DNA of 64,000 bases from positions 252,102-316,101 of the forward strand of contig JADWOT020000004.1 in the NCBI GenBank assembly GCA_036345935.2, read 5' to 3'. A program made the position numbers and the translations under genes. Positions 36,501 through 50,060 of the stretch are shown here, piece after piece; positions within the stretch are counted from its first letter, which is position 1; each line of letters starts with the position of its first letter. The stretch comes from Taenia hydatigena. Taxonomy: Eukaryota > Platyhelminthes > Cestoda > Cyclophyllidea > Taeniidae. The notes under the pieces are model-generated. The model searched no databases and had not been told where the DNA came from. It saw only the letters and a list, made by a program, of their open reading frames with translations.

Positions 36501-39500
36501 GCCAGCTCTACGTTCAAAGCAAAGCTAGCAATCAGTCGGGTTGAGAATTGTCGTGACTACTCGCTTACTATACGGTGCATCAATGGGACCCTTTTCCTTA
36601 CCACTGAATCGAAAGCAGTTGTAACAAGGCATGTTTCGCTATTACAAGTTCGAATGGTATTCGACGACCGCAAATACCCACTAAAACACACAACTAAGAC
36701 TGCTCTCCATCTTTCTAATGCAGAGTTTATGTTCACGAATGATTTTACCAAGTGGTTTCTGCAATGAACACGCATCTTGCCGAACTAAACACGAGTGATC
36801 TTGACTAAGGTTACCCAACCTGGTAACACCATTCGTCCCTATTGCAACTTTCGGCCACTAAAAATATCAACCTGGTAACCAGTTCTTAGGAGCAGTTAAA
36901 ACACTATGTAATTGTTGAGTCAGTTCAAAAACTGATGCGATTGCTGACATCCGGCAGAATGAAGATCAGACGCGTAGTATGATGCTGAACATTTGCTCAG
37001 TAGTAAAGTTTACGGTGGTGGGGGTTAAAAAGGAGTACTTTGAAAGACGGCATCATGAGTGTAGGGTCGCGAAACTCTCTTCAATGGAGAAAAGCATGAT
37101 ACTAGGGCAAAGCAGGAGGAAGGGACTGCTAGCATGTCCCGGATGCCAGCCTACCTGACTAAAGTTGAAACCGACAATCAAACAAACGAAGCAATAAAGC
37201 GCAACCTTGAAAATATTGACCTTAACATACTATTTAGCGAAACTTAACTTGGTTGAGCACAGCAATTAATGCAGTCGAATGCATCACCTACAAGGACGCC
37301 ACGCTTAACTCACCATTTCCTCATCTCATTTTGCAAAGGAGTCGCATCTCAACATGAGACCAGCTATTGGGTCACAGAGTTGTCATCTAATACACGGTAA
37401 AGCACGTCCTGCGCAAAATAATGTCAATGTTCAGCAAGACATCAGCATCGCCATGGTGTTGGGCACGAGACATCAGCCTTATTTTCTCTATCAATAAATT
37501 TTTACTATTAATGCTCCATTCTGCAGCACTACGCAGATACCAATTAACAAATATCATTCACCATAAATGCACCTCTCACCACTCACTATCACTTGATCTA
37601 GTGAACTGACCTTACACCCATTTAAGCATTTCTCCTTTCGCTTTGATAATATTAATTGGAAAAGACAAGCAAAGACGAGCAGCGAAAGCCACCTCCCCTC
37701 CCGGCCTTTTCTCTTGGAGAGGTTACTGGGGCTATGGAGTATCTAATCTGTGTTTCTGCCCAATCAAATGGTACAAAGAAGCAAAATGTAGTCACTGCTC
37801 TGCTTTGTGAAAAGGACACTGAGTTCCTCCTGTGGTGGACTGAGCTCATGCAGAAAGCACCCAGTGAGATTGTCTCTATCGGTACACGGGTGGTTAGTCC
37901 GATATCAAAGAAACTTCTCATGAGATGTGCAACCTGAAAGCGATTGCGTGGACTGGAGAACAATTACAGCCCACAGTAATCAAGGATTTAACCAACAGAG
38001 ATCGATGCTCTCCCAATATCCAATGAGAGATTTACAATGCTACACTGATGCGCCATTCCCTTTTCGCCTTTCAAGCACCCCTGCTGTCATCTGCCTCATG
38101 CGTAACGCAGAATTCCTAACACGATTTCCATCGACAAGCTAATTTTAGTGGCAAATTGATGACTACATTGAGACATGGACTTTCCATGTTCATGGTTCTC
38201 ACGGGATTGTTGAGAGCATCGTTGCTGCCGATTTGCCGTTTGCTGTCAAACGCAGTGAATTGTAACTCTAATTCACATCACTGTGTAACTTCTCATCTCA
38301 TAAATTCCAACTGGATGCGAATGCAACGCAAGGTCCTTGACACACATGTTTAGACGGTGCAGCACTTATTCACAGACACTTTACTAGACACCAGACGTTA
38401 AACGCTACATTTCCTCGTCTTATTCATACTAATCCATACATGGTGCACAATGCAACTCCCACTAAATGCCATTCTCTACGACAGCTTTTAAAAAAATTTC
38501 AAAATGCTCGAATCCCTCATTTGCGGGTCCGTCCATCACACTTCCGATTCTTATTGCTATACAGAAGTACGTCCTGATACATTCCCCCTTACGAGGACCC
38601 TCTCTCATCGCACCCGTGGCTCTCATGCAAGTGTCTACATAGATATCAATGAAGAGGGTGATGTTTTACCAGGGTAATAGACTATTAGTACGTGACTCTC
38701 CATGCAACGTTGCCCGCAACGTGCAGGTTAGAGCATGCAGCTTTCAGCTTGCAGCTCACTCTTATCAGCTTCCAGCTTTGAAACCGATCATCTCCTTGTG
38801 TCGTATCACTCACCCTCCTCCTTCAACTCATTTTCCTCTTCAGTTTTCTTCCAACATCTTACCCGCAAGGAGCCCAATCTTCCATACATCACCACTGAAA
38901 CGACTTAGGAAGTTTACGCGCCATGGATAGGTTACCATGCATACCGGATCTCTGAGCTTGCCCTACTGCCATGCCCTCAGGAAAATCTGTGGCCACCTCG
39001 TTCCAATGAGTGGGCCAGTGGATTGCTTCCGGGTGTACATTGTACACTATGACAAAGTAGAAGTTGACGTCAAAGATTTACATCGGTCCTCTTTATCCAA
39101 AGAAAGAGCGTCGGAACTGGAATTCCTCTTATTCGTGATGGCGGCATTTGACCGAAGATTGGGACAAGCTGTTGGCATTGAAGACTGCGATGGATGTTGT
39201 GGGTGCTGTCGCAATGAAGAATTTGAAGCGTCATTGTAGGCGAGGACTATTACTATGTATGAACTGAGATAATTTACCTTGATTTCATTAGCAGATGAAT
39301 GAGTAGGGATGAGAGGAGGGATGGGTAGAAGTAGTTGTTGCATATGATGGGCGAATCTTGGATGCAGTCTGGTAGACAAATCAAAGTGTGCAATCCAATG
39401 CCCCAATCTTGACGGCAAACTCGTTGCATTTCCTTTAACGCTCTACTTTACTTCCTTTTAGATGACAATTACATTCTCCACAAGAACTCTTCCGCCTTCT

Positions 39501-40559
39501 GCAGATCGCAACACAAATAATGGTGATTGCTAAATAGTTTGCTAGAATTGTAAGCTTTATGATGCTGTGTATTAAGTTTGGCGGCATAGTGTTTTAGGTA
39601 GAAGCTCTTGAAGTTATTTTAGGTGTTTTGCAGCAGTAGTACCATAACGACTTTGATATTTGCGAGGCCCAGCTTGCTGTCTGACTGCGCTATCACCTGC
39701 ATGCAACTCTCTATCCTCATACTTTATTAAGTTTGGCTTCTTTATATTTCCACATAATAGATGCAGTTATTTGGCATTTTAAACCGATGCAAAACGCGGT
39801 TACTGTTGGTAATCTTGCCTTTGGTTAGAGCATGAAAAAGGAGGTAAGAGTTGAATGGGAACAATTCCAAATCATGGTCGACTGGAGTAGACTACGGCAA
39901 TGCAGGCGTGGTTGTTGTAGGAAAACAATAACACTAACACCTAATCTGATGCAGCCGAAAGAGTGACTTACATCAATCGGGTGGCTTAGAAAAAATGCTT
40001 GAGTTTAGTCGCCAATTTTTCCCAAACACTACACAGGAGCCAACAGGTTAAAATGAAAAAATGGAAAATAGAGAATTACAAGCATCAGCACCATTTTTGC
40101 TACAGTAGTGATAAAGCATTGATAAGTAACAGCTTGGATTCCATGATGATTTATTTTCTACCACTTATAGTTATAATTGGTGCCTACGCGTCATTGAGAT
40201 TTAGATTTAAGCACAGAGCCAACAGCCAATCGGTCCGATCGCTGCGATCGTAAAACATTTAGAAATGTTAAGTGTCTTCTCTATGAGTTTCAGGACTTAG
40301 TGCAAACGAACTTGGTGGAGTGATTGTATTCACACTACTACAAATAAAACGCATGAATTTGTACAATGGCTAGAAAAGACACCTAGTTTCGGTGTGCCTT
40401 AGATGCTTTAAAATGCTTGTCGCCACCAGTCTCACCAAAAAGGATCTTGTCCTCAACGCCCTTTACGCTTACAGAGACTTAAAATGAGGACTGGTTTCCG
40501 CTTGCACACCGTGCCAGTGCTCGTGACACAATGAGCACTCACTCCTTTTCATGGTGCAG
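30546..40559. other. Module-poor core, no supported gene
   Basis: Ten kilobases with no copy of the repeat modules that fill both flanks. The longest frames are 134 codons (35021-35425) and 136 codons (36357-36767), within chance expectation. The 36357 frame follows a TTTTAG and could be an exon, but no family is recognised. It may be an intron or intergenic DNA of a gene lying partly outside the window. Confidence 0.4.
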
Positions 40560-40721
40560 CATTCAATGAAGAACGCAAAGTAGTGCAAGTTGGCTACTAC
40601 CGGGCAGTTAGGCTGATTACCAACCGACATCCATCAGAAGCAGAGGCATACGTATGGTGTGCTTATAATTCTAGTGGAAGCCCTCACAGGAGAAAGCCTA
40701 TCTACTTTCAGTTTAGCCCAG
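40560..40721 (+). CDS. Candidate exon: end of an immunoglobulin domain
   Basis: A 162-nt segment after TCCTTTTCATGGTGCAG and before CCCAG|GTAAAA. In frame it reads ...GYYRAVRLITNRHPS, EAEAYVWCAYNSSGSPHRR and KPIYFQFSP. The AYVWCAYNSSGS part fits the Y-x-C-x-A-x-N-x-x-G signature of strands F and G of I-set immunoglobulin domains, with the second disulphide cysteine. NSS is a possible N-glycosylation site. The matching N-terminal half (first Cys and Trp) was not found within the preceding 500 bp, so a separate upstream exon would be needed. Without splicing the frame runs on to a hydrophobic end (VIASITTLAYAYLLLM) and a stop, which could also suit a membrane-anchored protein. The donor is only fair. 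Neighbouring exons are not identified. Confidence 0.4.
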
Positions 40722-43700
40722 GTAAAATAGAAGTGTATGAAGGTGATGTGATTGCTTCAATAACGACCTTAGCCTATGCATACCTCTTGCTAATGAGTTA
40801 GATATCCAACGTTTCTTTCTCGCTTCCTTCCAACAGACGAATGCCGCAGCGTTTTATGAAATGAAGGAGCGAAGTAGGTGCAGATGCAGTGTCTATTTAG
40901 AGAGGTGACGGCAGCTAAGCGTAATCGACTGTGGCCCGAGTAAACGAGTTCGTGATGCGGTGATGCAACACTTCAGCCGCTGCAGGTTTTGCCCCAACTC
41001 CTTTCAATGGTCATCCAATCATACGAATAGCCCTCCAGGTCAGCTCATTCCTTCCTCAGCAAGACGCGATCTTTTATGCTGCTTTGATCTGTGACGACTT
41101 TAAGGAGACTCGAGGCTGGGATGTGATGTAAAGCTTAAGGTCTGAAATTGTGAATTGGCCCATTAAGCGCCTTTGCCATCACAGCAAAGAGCAAATTGTT
41201 ATGGTGCCGTATAAAGGGGGTAGAGCAATATTCACCAGTCCTAGTGCATGTCTCTGGAACATCAGCTATTTGAAGAGGTGTGACAACCTTCGGGTGAGCT
41301 CGCACGTGACTCAAATTAAGCTCATGCTAGCAGAGGTGCTCCCAATGCCTACTTACATTAAGATAAGTAGATGCGATCAGCTGTGTTCGTTGCCAATTAA
41401 CATTAGACTGCTGTGGAAGATGACCACTACTAATTCATATGCTCAGCTGTCTAAAGCACAACGCTGACGCTAAGGTTTGTGGCACAACATCAATGCTGAC
41501 CGAAGGGCACGCTGGTTCTTACTGTTGCACACAACATATAGAAATCACTAAAATTTTGCCTTCTTATAAAGAGACTGATCTTCAAAAAGCCATGCAAGAG
41601 CTCAGTCGTAGTGTGCTACAGAGTGAATAGGACCATTATCTGCATCTATTGCCGCTTATTGAGTCAGCAGAATTGGGAGGTCACACCTTCTAAACACTTA
41701 GTCTCCTTACAACCTTTGTCGGTTTACTTACAACAGAGGGTCAGCTCGTTCAGTTTGGTCCTCGGACTAAACTTAGTAAAAAGACTAGAGCAATGACCTG
41801 CATTATTGCACCGAAATCTGGTGCCTACTCCAACTGCGACGTACCAAGCTGCCAACAATTCGGCTAAAGGAGTAAAGCGCGGGTATCGAAGTGCCTGAAA
41901 AATAGTATGTTAAGGCGAGCAAATGTCAGGAATGTTTTGATTCCACCGTGAACTGGGCTGCCTATATTTGAGGTGAAGGGAGTCATAGAAACGAGTGAAG
42001 TACATAGGGAAGGGATTGAATAGGTGAACATAATAAGCACGTAATGCATCTGTTGCTTGGCGAAATGTTGCATGGTATTTGGCGTTGCAGGTCGAGCACT
42101 AGGCTTCATTTGTTGTCTTGACAATCACTCATTTCAAATGGAACCCTAAATTTGACTGTGTTTGTTGGCAGAAGTGTGCTCTGTATGGAAGAGCGTTTGA
42201 GGTGGTCGCAAATGTTTCTGTGTGGGACATAATGCAATAGAATATCCACCGGAACTGCCTTATGTGGCAGTTGAAATCGAATGGATCGATTAACCTTTCA
42301 GTAACTCCTCGTCTTGAACATACGAGCGTTTGAACTTTTGTCTGAATTTAGTGCATTCATTAATGCAAGCGAGAGGCGATGTCCGATGCCGTCTTGTTGA
42401 ATGTCGAGCGGCATTAAAGTGAACAAGGATGTACCAATGATGGACAGCGAGAAGACACGTGCAATGCCACGGCGCTTCAGCATATTTGAGTGAGGAGAAA
42501 ACGTTGTAGAGTCAGCGCGTAAGTGCCTCACCCACAACGAAACAAAGCACTGGACCGCATGGTTGTTTGTTGTAGAAGTGACTCATGGCGTGGAATAGTG
42601 ACAGCTTTTATAGCTTTTCTTGCTGAATGTCAGAAAGGGGGACTTGCGAGACACAGTCATGAGTCAAATAAATTTTCAAGGAGTTCTAAAGAATGGAGAA
42701 GTTACCTCTTTGTTCAACTCCAAAAACGTGTAATCGAAAGGCATAGTTAAGTTGAATTCACCTAGATTCAACCCATTTCGATCCACTTCAACCGGAACAT
42801 TTCTGGAGCTAAATGGAGGTAGAAAGTGTCACCAACGTGGCTACACCACAAAGCTTGCGATATTTAGTACGTGGGTATCCTCTTTAGCGTAGCTCAAATT
42901 TGGTTCCCACTATGTTGGTGTTTGGATGCAAAGCAGCGCCTTTATAATGAGCATCAAACTACTGGCTCATATTCACAGATGTTTACGCCATCAATGCCAC
43001 AAAGTCGGAGCAATAGAGTTTTATTGGAGGAGCTTCTTTCCTGGCCCTAGGTGAAAGAATCTCCTCACCTAACCATTCAAGGTCAATTCAACAAACGGCA
43101 TTAGTTGTCCCAACTTCCTATTGCAGCATTTGCAAACAATTGCATTTACGCTCAGATTAATGTAAAGAACACCACTTTGTCAATCGTTTGGAAATTGACC
43201 TCCAGGCGGACCTTGCATGCAGTTGTGTGCAGATTGGCGAGTCGTGGTTCGTTCCGGGGCAGGAGATGAGCTAACGATACAACAGTAAATGATCTTTTGC
43301 CTGAAAGGGGAAGAAGGGATCAGTGCTAGTCGCTATCATTCCCGGATTAGTATTCACTTAACTGGACATTCTGACTTTGGCCAAATTAGCTGCTAAAAGT
43401 GAGACTGGATCTTACACTGTGATTGTGGGTGCTCTGTGATCAAAGAACTTCCTAGCATCAAGCGCATGCTATTTGTTTATGCAGCTTAAATAATTTGGTG
43501 CAGATTAACCTTAGGCTTGGGCCAACTGTTGGAAAAAATGAGGATACTCTTCACACTTCATGAACACCAACCAGTTCCAACCAAACTCCGGTAGACTTCC
43601 ATTCTGTTCTGGCATTTCTTTAAGTTACCTAGGGTCGCCTATAGCGATGGTAATTGCTGTACTTTTGCTCCTAGTGTCACCCTCGGGTTCTGGCATTGCA

Positions 43701-44219
43701 CCAATGCATTCTATGCATGTACTTTCTGTAAAACACGTGCGGAGCTGTCGTGCTGCTGAAAACAGAACTAAGTAGGCGTGACGTGATCAATGCCTAGTTG
43801 ACCTGTGCATCATTCGCGTATAACGCATACTAAGCAGGAGTAGCAGGCTTGCAACCACCAACTTAAAAGCCATTAAATCTGAATTTGACAAAGCATGCCA
43901 TAACAAAGAAGTGAGTAAGAAGAGAGGCTTGTGAAACAATCGTCTTTGCCAAAGGCGATAAGGTTAAGGCTTTCCATGAGCAAGGACCTCTAGGATGATA
44001 CAATACAGACGAGATAAGCAAACGTCTGTAGGTGATTGAGAATGCTTTAGTTATGAAAATGGAGGAAGGGAACAGCTCCCACATCACCAAGATCTTGTTC
44101 TCGTTTAAATGTCTTCTGTGGGAAAGCATTCAAACTTATTTCAGATGTGCAATAAATACCTAAGTCTGCAAATAAAGTCATTGCGAGTTGAGGCATACAA
44201 TTTTGCACCGTTAAGTGCT
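40722..44219. other. Non-coding stretch, nothing recognised
   Basis: No module copies. The longest frame is about 105 codons (41150-41467), unsupported by splice sites or paralogs. A short frame at 43560-43775 has a membrane-like stretch (AMVIAVLLLLVSPSG) but nothing else. Confidence 0.4.
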
Positions 44220-45181
44220 CAGTTATTAACAGGTGGACTCATACAAATTTTGTGAGAAGCATTAGTTACTGCTATTGATGGACACATTTTGGGTCTCGTC
44301 TCTGCCTAAATTGATTAAACCGGCTGAGACAAAGTGCTGTTCGCCATTTCGCATCTTGCTAAATGGATTTAGCTGTAGGACAAACGATTCTAGCAAATGG
44401 TGGCAGTCACAGCAATTCGTACTGCGTGCAACATCGCTAGCATCTGTGTGATAGGACATGGCACGCATTCCCATCCAACCTTATCCTGCTAGGCGGAGAC
44501 CACTTTAAATTGAATGCGGCGATTCACACCACCATGTTCATTTATGCATAGCACTGAGGACTTGGCAAAATATTTTGCACTGCTATTCGTCCATACGCGT
44601 TTCCAAAGCCGTGGCTGTCCGTGCGATGTGGGTAGCATTGCCATCGCACAGTTGGTTGGTGTCTGTGTGACACGTTGGCAGGCATTAATAGCCAGCAAGC
44701 CATGACGCCGAGGAGCACATACCATCACCTGTATTATGTCTTCATTGCTCCCTCTGCTCTCTCTCATCACTTACACTCCACGAGCAGTAATTAGCCGGTT
44801 CTTACACCTTATTATGGCCAGCCAATCTGACCTTCGGAATGACAAGAAATGTTTTTTCCGCAATCCCTCCATTTCCATAAATGTCGCGCATACGCCTCAA
44901 TCCGCGTCAACCCCTTTTGCATTCATCGCAATGTTTTCTATGGTGGCACATGGTTTAGGTAGTGCTTTCGTCTGTAAATACACTCCAAGAAGTGAATGTG
45001 TTTGCTTTAATTGCTGCTGCAACAAAAGAATTTGCATGTAGAATTAGTGGCGCTCACGTAGACTTGTAACGCACATAAACTGCCTCAGGTTCATCTGAAG
45101 CCTAGTAAATTAACAAACGACTTGTTGCTTTTGCCTTTGTAATGGGCAAAACCTCTTCACAACTAGATGCGTCAATGCCAT
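44220..45181 (+). repeat. Duplication R1, copy 2
   Basis: Direct partner of 909-2134, lacking the 270-bp segment 1640-1909. Exon 2 of the secreted-protein family follows within about 80 bp. Confidence 0.75.
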
Positions 45182-45261
45182 GTGGTAGGGAAACTGCAAG
45201 TGGGTTTACCTTGTTGTCTCTTACTTTGCATGAACTAAACTTTTGGTATTGTTTAACGAAA

Positions 45262-45480
45262 GCAAGTGATTGTCGGGCATGCGAAGGTAGATGTAACTGT
45301 GCAAGTAAAAACAGGTGCGCGTACCAAAGTTAATCTAGAACTGTCAGCGCTTGATTTAAAAACGCATTCTTCTTCATTTTCGGTCATCCTATACCAGCTA
45401 GTCCCTTTACAATTGTGACAATGAGCGAAACCAGTAAAGCGTTAGAAGGTTCACTTCAAAACCTCGAGTTAACCTTCTCT
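45262..45480 (+). pseudogene. Secreted-protein family, exon 2 copy, frameshifted
   Basis: Reads VIVGHAKVDVTVQVKTGART KVNLELSA (split here) close to the consensus. The frame is then lost around 45390-45420 and resumes as SETSKALEGSLQNLE. The donor position is CTC|GAGTTA, so the GT is lost. The sequence upstream is R1 and not exon 1 or block E, giving a third 5' context for the same exon. A remnant of the downstream frame (CAAGTTCACTCCACCGCTCA) follows before R5 begins at about 45530. Confidence 0.6.
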
Positions 45481-45529
45481 GACACATGTCAAGTTCACTC
45501 CACCGCTCAGTCTCGATTCTCTCGTCCAT

Positions 45530-46174
45530 TGCCACCCATTACCATCCCATCAACACCTCAGTGTGGAAGCATTGTTGCCGTCTGCCTCCAGAGCGTCTTT
45601 GAATATCTCGCTATTCCCACAGCCTCCTGACTAGTCGCTCCACAAGAGAAATGCAACCAACCGCATTCTAGTGCATCAATCATAAGTCCTTCCTTTTGAG
45701 CAGTTTCAGCAATAAAATTGACAACTCCCACAGCTGTTGCGATGCCGATAGTGTGATGGGCTCGAATTGACCTCTTTTCAAGCCGGTGACACAACACGAT
45801 TCATTGCATTATGATGAGCTTTGTGCACATAATGTAGAAATTACCATGCACTTAACCGCATAATGAAAGGTGACCTCTCCGATTTGCTTGCCTTTGGTGC
45901 GCTGGGTGTAATTACGGCGCACTCAAAGGTGATGTTAAATGGGTCCACTTAGCAAATTAGTGATGGGGCGAATTCCGCAGTGCTTCTTCAGTCCGTCTGC
46001 TCCTTGTTTGTGCACAACTTGCACAACTTGGTAGTGAAAGGCGAGCATTTATTCAGCTAAGCCATATGAAATTAATGCAATCTAAGCATTAGATTCGTGT
46101 CAGGTAGTCTGTCATACAGCAAAAATGGTTGTATCCATGTTGCATAAAATGGGTCTCAATGGATACACTAGCAA
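45530..46174 (-). repeat. Inverted duplication R5, copy 2
   Basis: Reverse complement of 26070-26712. On the minus strand 45797-45640 keeps CHRLEKRSIRAHHTIGIATA VGVVNFIAETAQK (split here), nearly the same as copy 1. Confidence 0.75.
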
Positions 46175-49100
46175 CAATCCACCTAAACTCTTGGGTTTTC
46201 AAGCGCCTCGCAATTTAGTTACGCTTTGACAAGTAAATTTGGTCACCACAGGCCACTCATTACAACTGTGTTGGTGTAGTGCTGGTAAGGTAACCGAATA
46301 AGACGAAGCCAATGCATGCTAAGTGCGCATTCAAAATGAATCAACCGTCAACTTTGCATCCAACAATTTTCCAACTATTCTACTCACATGAATGACAGGT
46401 GGTGCATTGTTGCCGACCAAAATAGATGCGAGCTGCAATAAAGCACACCTGGTGGGTCCAAAGAGACTTCAATTAAGTGTGCTACGGTGCAAATAAAGTC
46501 ACACCATCAGCTGCCCGTTCCAGTCATCGTCATTTCATCACTCCTGGAGAAGACGCCTCATTGTGCCTTACCTAAAGTGATATGGGAACACTGTCGGTTG
46601 TAGGGTATGCGGCAGAACAGCAAACACAATTTGCGGATTTGGCCAAAAATAAGATAGATGTGTAATTAGAACAACTAGTAGAGCCTTTGAGTGCTGGTGC
46701 AAGGTGCGGTATGCATTTTGATATTCTACTAATCATTCCTCACTTACTACAAGAAGACAATTAAGGAGGAGGAGGGGGAGGAGAAAAGGGCTGTCCTGCG
46801 ACTGCCAACCAAATAATGCACCAAGTTTGTGCGAAAGTCATTGAGAAGGTCTGTTGAGTACTTTGTGATTTCTGGCTCCATGGAATTACAAAGCACTAGA
46901 ACTATCGCTTCCGTTTCTCGATAGCAAAAGAGAGGGCTTGCTTGTTAGTAGAGCACAAAACATGTTATTTTGAAGATTGGTTATTTAACGTTTGCGATGG
47001 ATGCTCTGCATTTACACAGTCAAAAGTGCTGTATGTTAAGCATTGGTAGAATTTCCTATGCAGTGCAAATAAAGGGGCAATAATAATGACAAACAATAAA
47101 CAAATAGCCTCAGGGAAGTGAAACAAAGCGGACAAGTTATAAGTGAGATTTTCAGATAACAAATTTGTAATGCTCTTACTCAAGTGAGTGTCAGATGGAC
47201 TGCAATGGATCAGACGAGAGTTTCTCAGTGTCGCCTCGAAGAACGCCACCTCAGAACAACAAAATTCGACCTGCTTCCCTCACCCCCCATTATTCTGACA
47301 ACATTGCATTAAAGTGGATTTTCCAACCTTTCAAAGATTGCAAGCATTGCTGGCATTGCGATTTCTTGCCTTAACGCAGTAGCCTGCGATATATTCGCGC
47401 AACTCGTGAAAGATCAAAGACTCTCATAGATTATGAGACAGGCAGTGGGAGTGATGGCGAAAGCCTCAGTCGCCCTTACTTGTATCCTAAGCTCTCGCCT
47501 CTAATAGAAGAAATTGGGATAGTGAGTTGCTTATTTGAATCAGATTTGTGAGCTTGATCGGGATCCTCTCGAGCTCTCAATCTAACAACCGAAAGGCGCA
47601 GAACTTGAAGCCTATGACGTTTTTCCCCAAAGCAATTATGTAAGCTGAAAAAAAGACTGTGTTGACTGGTCGCACAGCTGACGAATGACTACCTCGACGT
47701 TCTCGGCCTGGTTTTGTCCGTAAAGTGAGAATTGGTGTGCCCAAAGTACATTTGCGCCTGGTATGAGTCAAACGGTGGGAGTACTGGAGTGCCCTACTCC
47801 CCAAAAGATGGTTGGCTTACTGCTATCATTTAGATACCGCTAAAGCTCAAGCGAAGTGTCTACTGCAATTGCAGGCGTCCTCGTCTGCTTAGTTGACAGC
47901 CACTTTACTTCTGAGTGGGGTGAATGTATTTAAAAGTTCTATCCACTTTGAAAGTAGATAAATGCCTACAGCTACAATCACGACCCCACAAGTCAAGTAT
48001 TTATCATGCAAATGGCAACAAAAGAAGAATGGAAAGAAGAGGGATTGCACAGATTCGTACAGACTCATTGTCCCTTATTCACTATAAAAATGTGCAAACA
48101 TAAAACCGTCTGACGAGTAACTCAGCTAAGCTAGTTCAGTTGGGTTGCTGCATCGGCTGCAAATTCACAACAATTCACCCTCACAGTGGCTCTCCTGCTC
48201 AAATCCAGTCATTAGAGGTGTAAGGTACTATTGGTGGTAGAAAAATAAAAAAATGGGATTTTAGGTGAAAAAGACGTTTGCTCATTCAACATGCCACTCA
48301 GATTGATGCTTACTGTCAAAGCTTGTGCGGATACAGCAGTAGCAATGGAAGCAATGTCTATTTCATCAAATGTACTCGCATCCAATTTTACTTTGTTGTG
48401 AATCAGCAAATTTAGTGAACATTTCGACGCGCGCCTAAATCGCACTCCTTCAGGTTGAAGACTCTTATTCGAAGGATCACATCAACATCATAAATTGTGC
48501 TTCAAAACCACGCCCTTACGCCGCTTCGCCGCCAAGTCCTTTTAGGTCGGGTACCCAGGAAGTCGATGGAACTTTGAGGTGTGTTGAAAACTGCTTTCAG
48601 TCGCTCACATGCACTACTAATCTTTGGAGCAATCATCCACACACATCTTCCTCTTGTTTACAGCACACCTCTAGACCAAGTGTCATTGCACGAAATTGAG
48701 GCTGAAAGCTGGAGCTAACATTGGCGATTCACACGCGATTTATCCAAAACACACTCTTTATCGTTGTGATCGTAAATAAGAGATATTGAGAGGGCGCAGA
48801 CGGCCACCGACATGGCACCACGGAGCAGTAAAATGCATCAAAGGTGCATGTTACATGTAGTCAAAGGTAGCGTTGCTTGTTGCAAATGTTTGGTTATTAC
48901 GAGCAAATATATCTCTTGAAAGCACCGCGATTGCCAAACAATGATGCAAGCCTAAGGATGACGTATTTGTTGTGCAAACAAATAAATCGTGATGGAAACG
49001 ATAAAGTCCTACCGAAATCTTTAGCGAAATTCCATTAGAGGAATATTAGGCATAAGCAAGGACAAAAAGTCAGAAAGATAACACACTAGAGCAAGATCAC

Positions 49101-49224
49101 TCCTTCTGAAATGCCGCGTGGCGGATTGTTTGCATTGAAGCTTGGTACAGTTAACCTCACAGGCTTGCAGGCGAGGTGGGAAGTTGCTTAGATTGCACTG
49201 CTCCAGACTTGCACTTCTAGGGGC
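46175..49224. other. Non-coding stretch, nothing recognised
   Basis: About 3 kb with no module copies and no supported exon. It contains a short AGG-rich purine run near 46763-46785. Confidence 0.4.
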
Positions 49225-50060
49225 TGCGTACTTTTGGACCATCCCTCCAACATTCCGTAGGTCCCAAAAATCTCGCTCCCGCGCAATGCAGCAGATGGGT
49301 CCGCATCACCGACAGAGGGCTTGCCAATGCACATTCTACAGTGTGCCCTCCTGAATTCGCGTGCACTACATTGAAATGGGCTTTCATCTGGCAAGATTTC
49401 AAGAAGTGAAGAAGCAAATGCAGGAGGGTGATGGGAAACTAACTTTGGATTATCAGGAGGGCTGGAGAAAATTATGTTCACGTTGGTGACAAGGAATGCA
49501 ATAGGGAGGCCAAGAGTGTTTGGCAGTGCGGACCGAACCAACATGGAACTCTCCCCACCCAATAATGTAGTGGCGTGGTGGTGCTCAGTTGTGGACTATG
49601 TGATGGTGGTCAGAAGTGTTAAGTCGACAGGAGTCGAGGTGTAACTCACCATATTTATCAAGGCTTTGATGCCAAAATACCACGAGGAGAACTATGCCAG
49701 TGAAGTAGAACACCTGGAGGTCTTAGCTATGGGTGGTTGTTTTGCCTGAGACGCTGTTAGAAAGGTGGTGTATTTTGTGGCCCAGACAGTAAATGCCCAC
49801 TGACTAGAGGTGACCTCGACGCTGACTAGTGGAGACGTCTCGCCTCCGCTCATTCGCCCCACACGTGATGGGCTGTCGTGATTGTCTCAACCACATCGAC
49901 AGCTCACCGATGACTGCACTATGCAACAGACGGCGTTGGAGGCAGTGTCTCTGCCTGCAAAAGAGGTTTTACACCAACTCACTCCCTTTCTTACCTAACG
50001 CTTCCGCTCAGCATTAGCAAGTGTTTTCTGTGCTTTACCCACTCAAAACTGTGCCTCTCC
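49225..50060 (+). repeat. Blocks D and B, forward, without gene exons
   Basis: D (about 49225-49560, with CTCCTGAATTCGCGTGCACT as at 17583) and B (about 49600-50060). The gene exons and block A that precede D elsewhere are absent. The frame ...VEHLEVLAMGGCF in block B is interrupted by a stop. Confidence 0.65.

Noticed and set aside
36357..36767. Longest open frame in the window (136 codons, plus strand), preceded by TTTTAG
   Set aside because: Several frames of this length are expected by chance in six frames of 64 kb. It has no paralogous copy, no recognised motif and no convincing donor, so it is mentioned only within the core region.
37656..37937. Frame with ...TALLCEKDTEFLLWWTELMQKA, faintly like the closing helix of a PH domain
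   Set aside because: Only the last helix-like part resembles a PH domain; no strands or splice sites support it, and the length is within chance.
41150..41467. Frame with VMVPYKGGRAIFTSP, reminiscent of a serpin strand
   Set aside because: The match is a handful of residues; none of the other serpin signatures is nearby.
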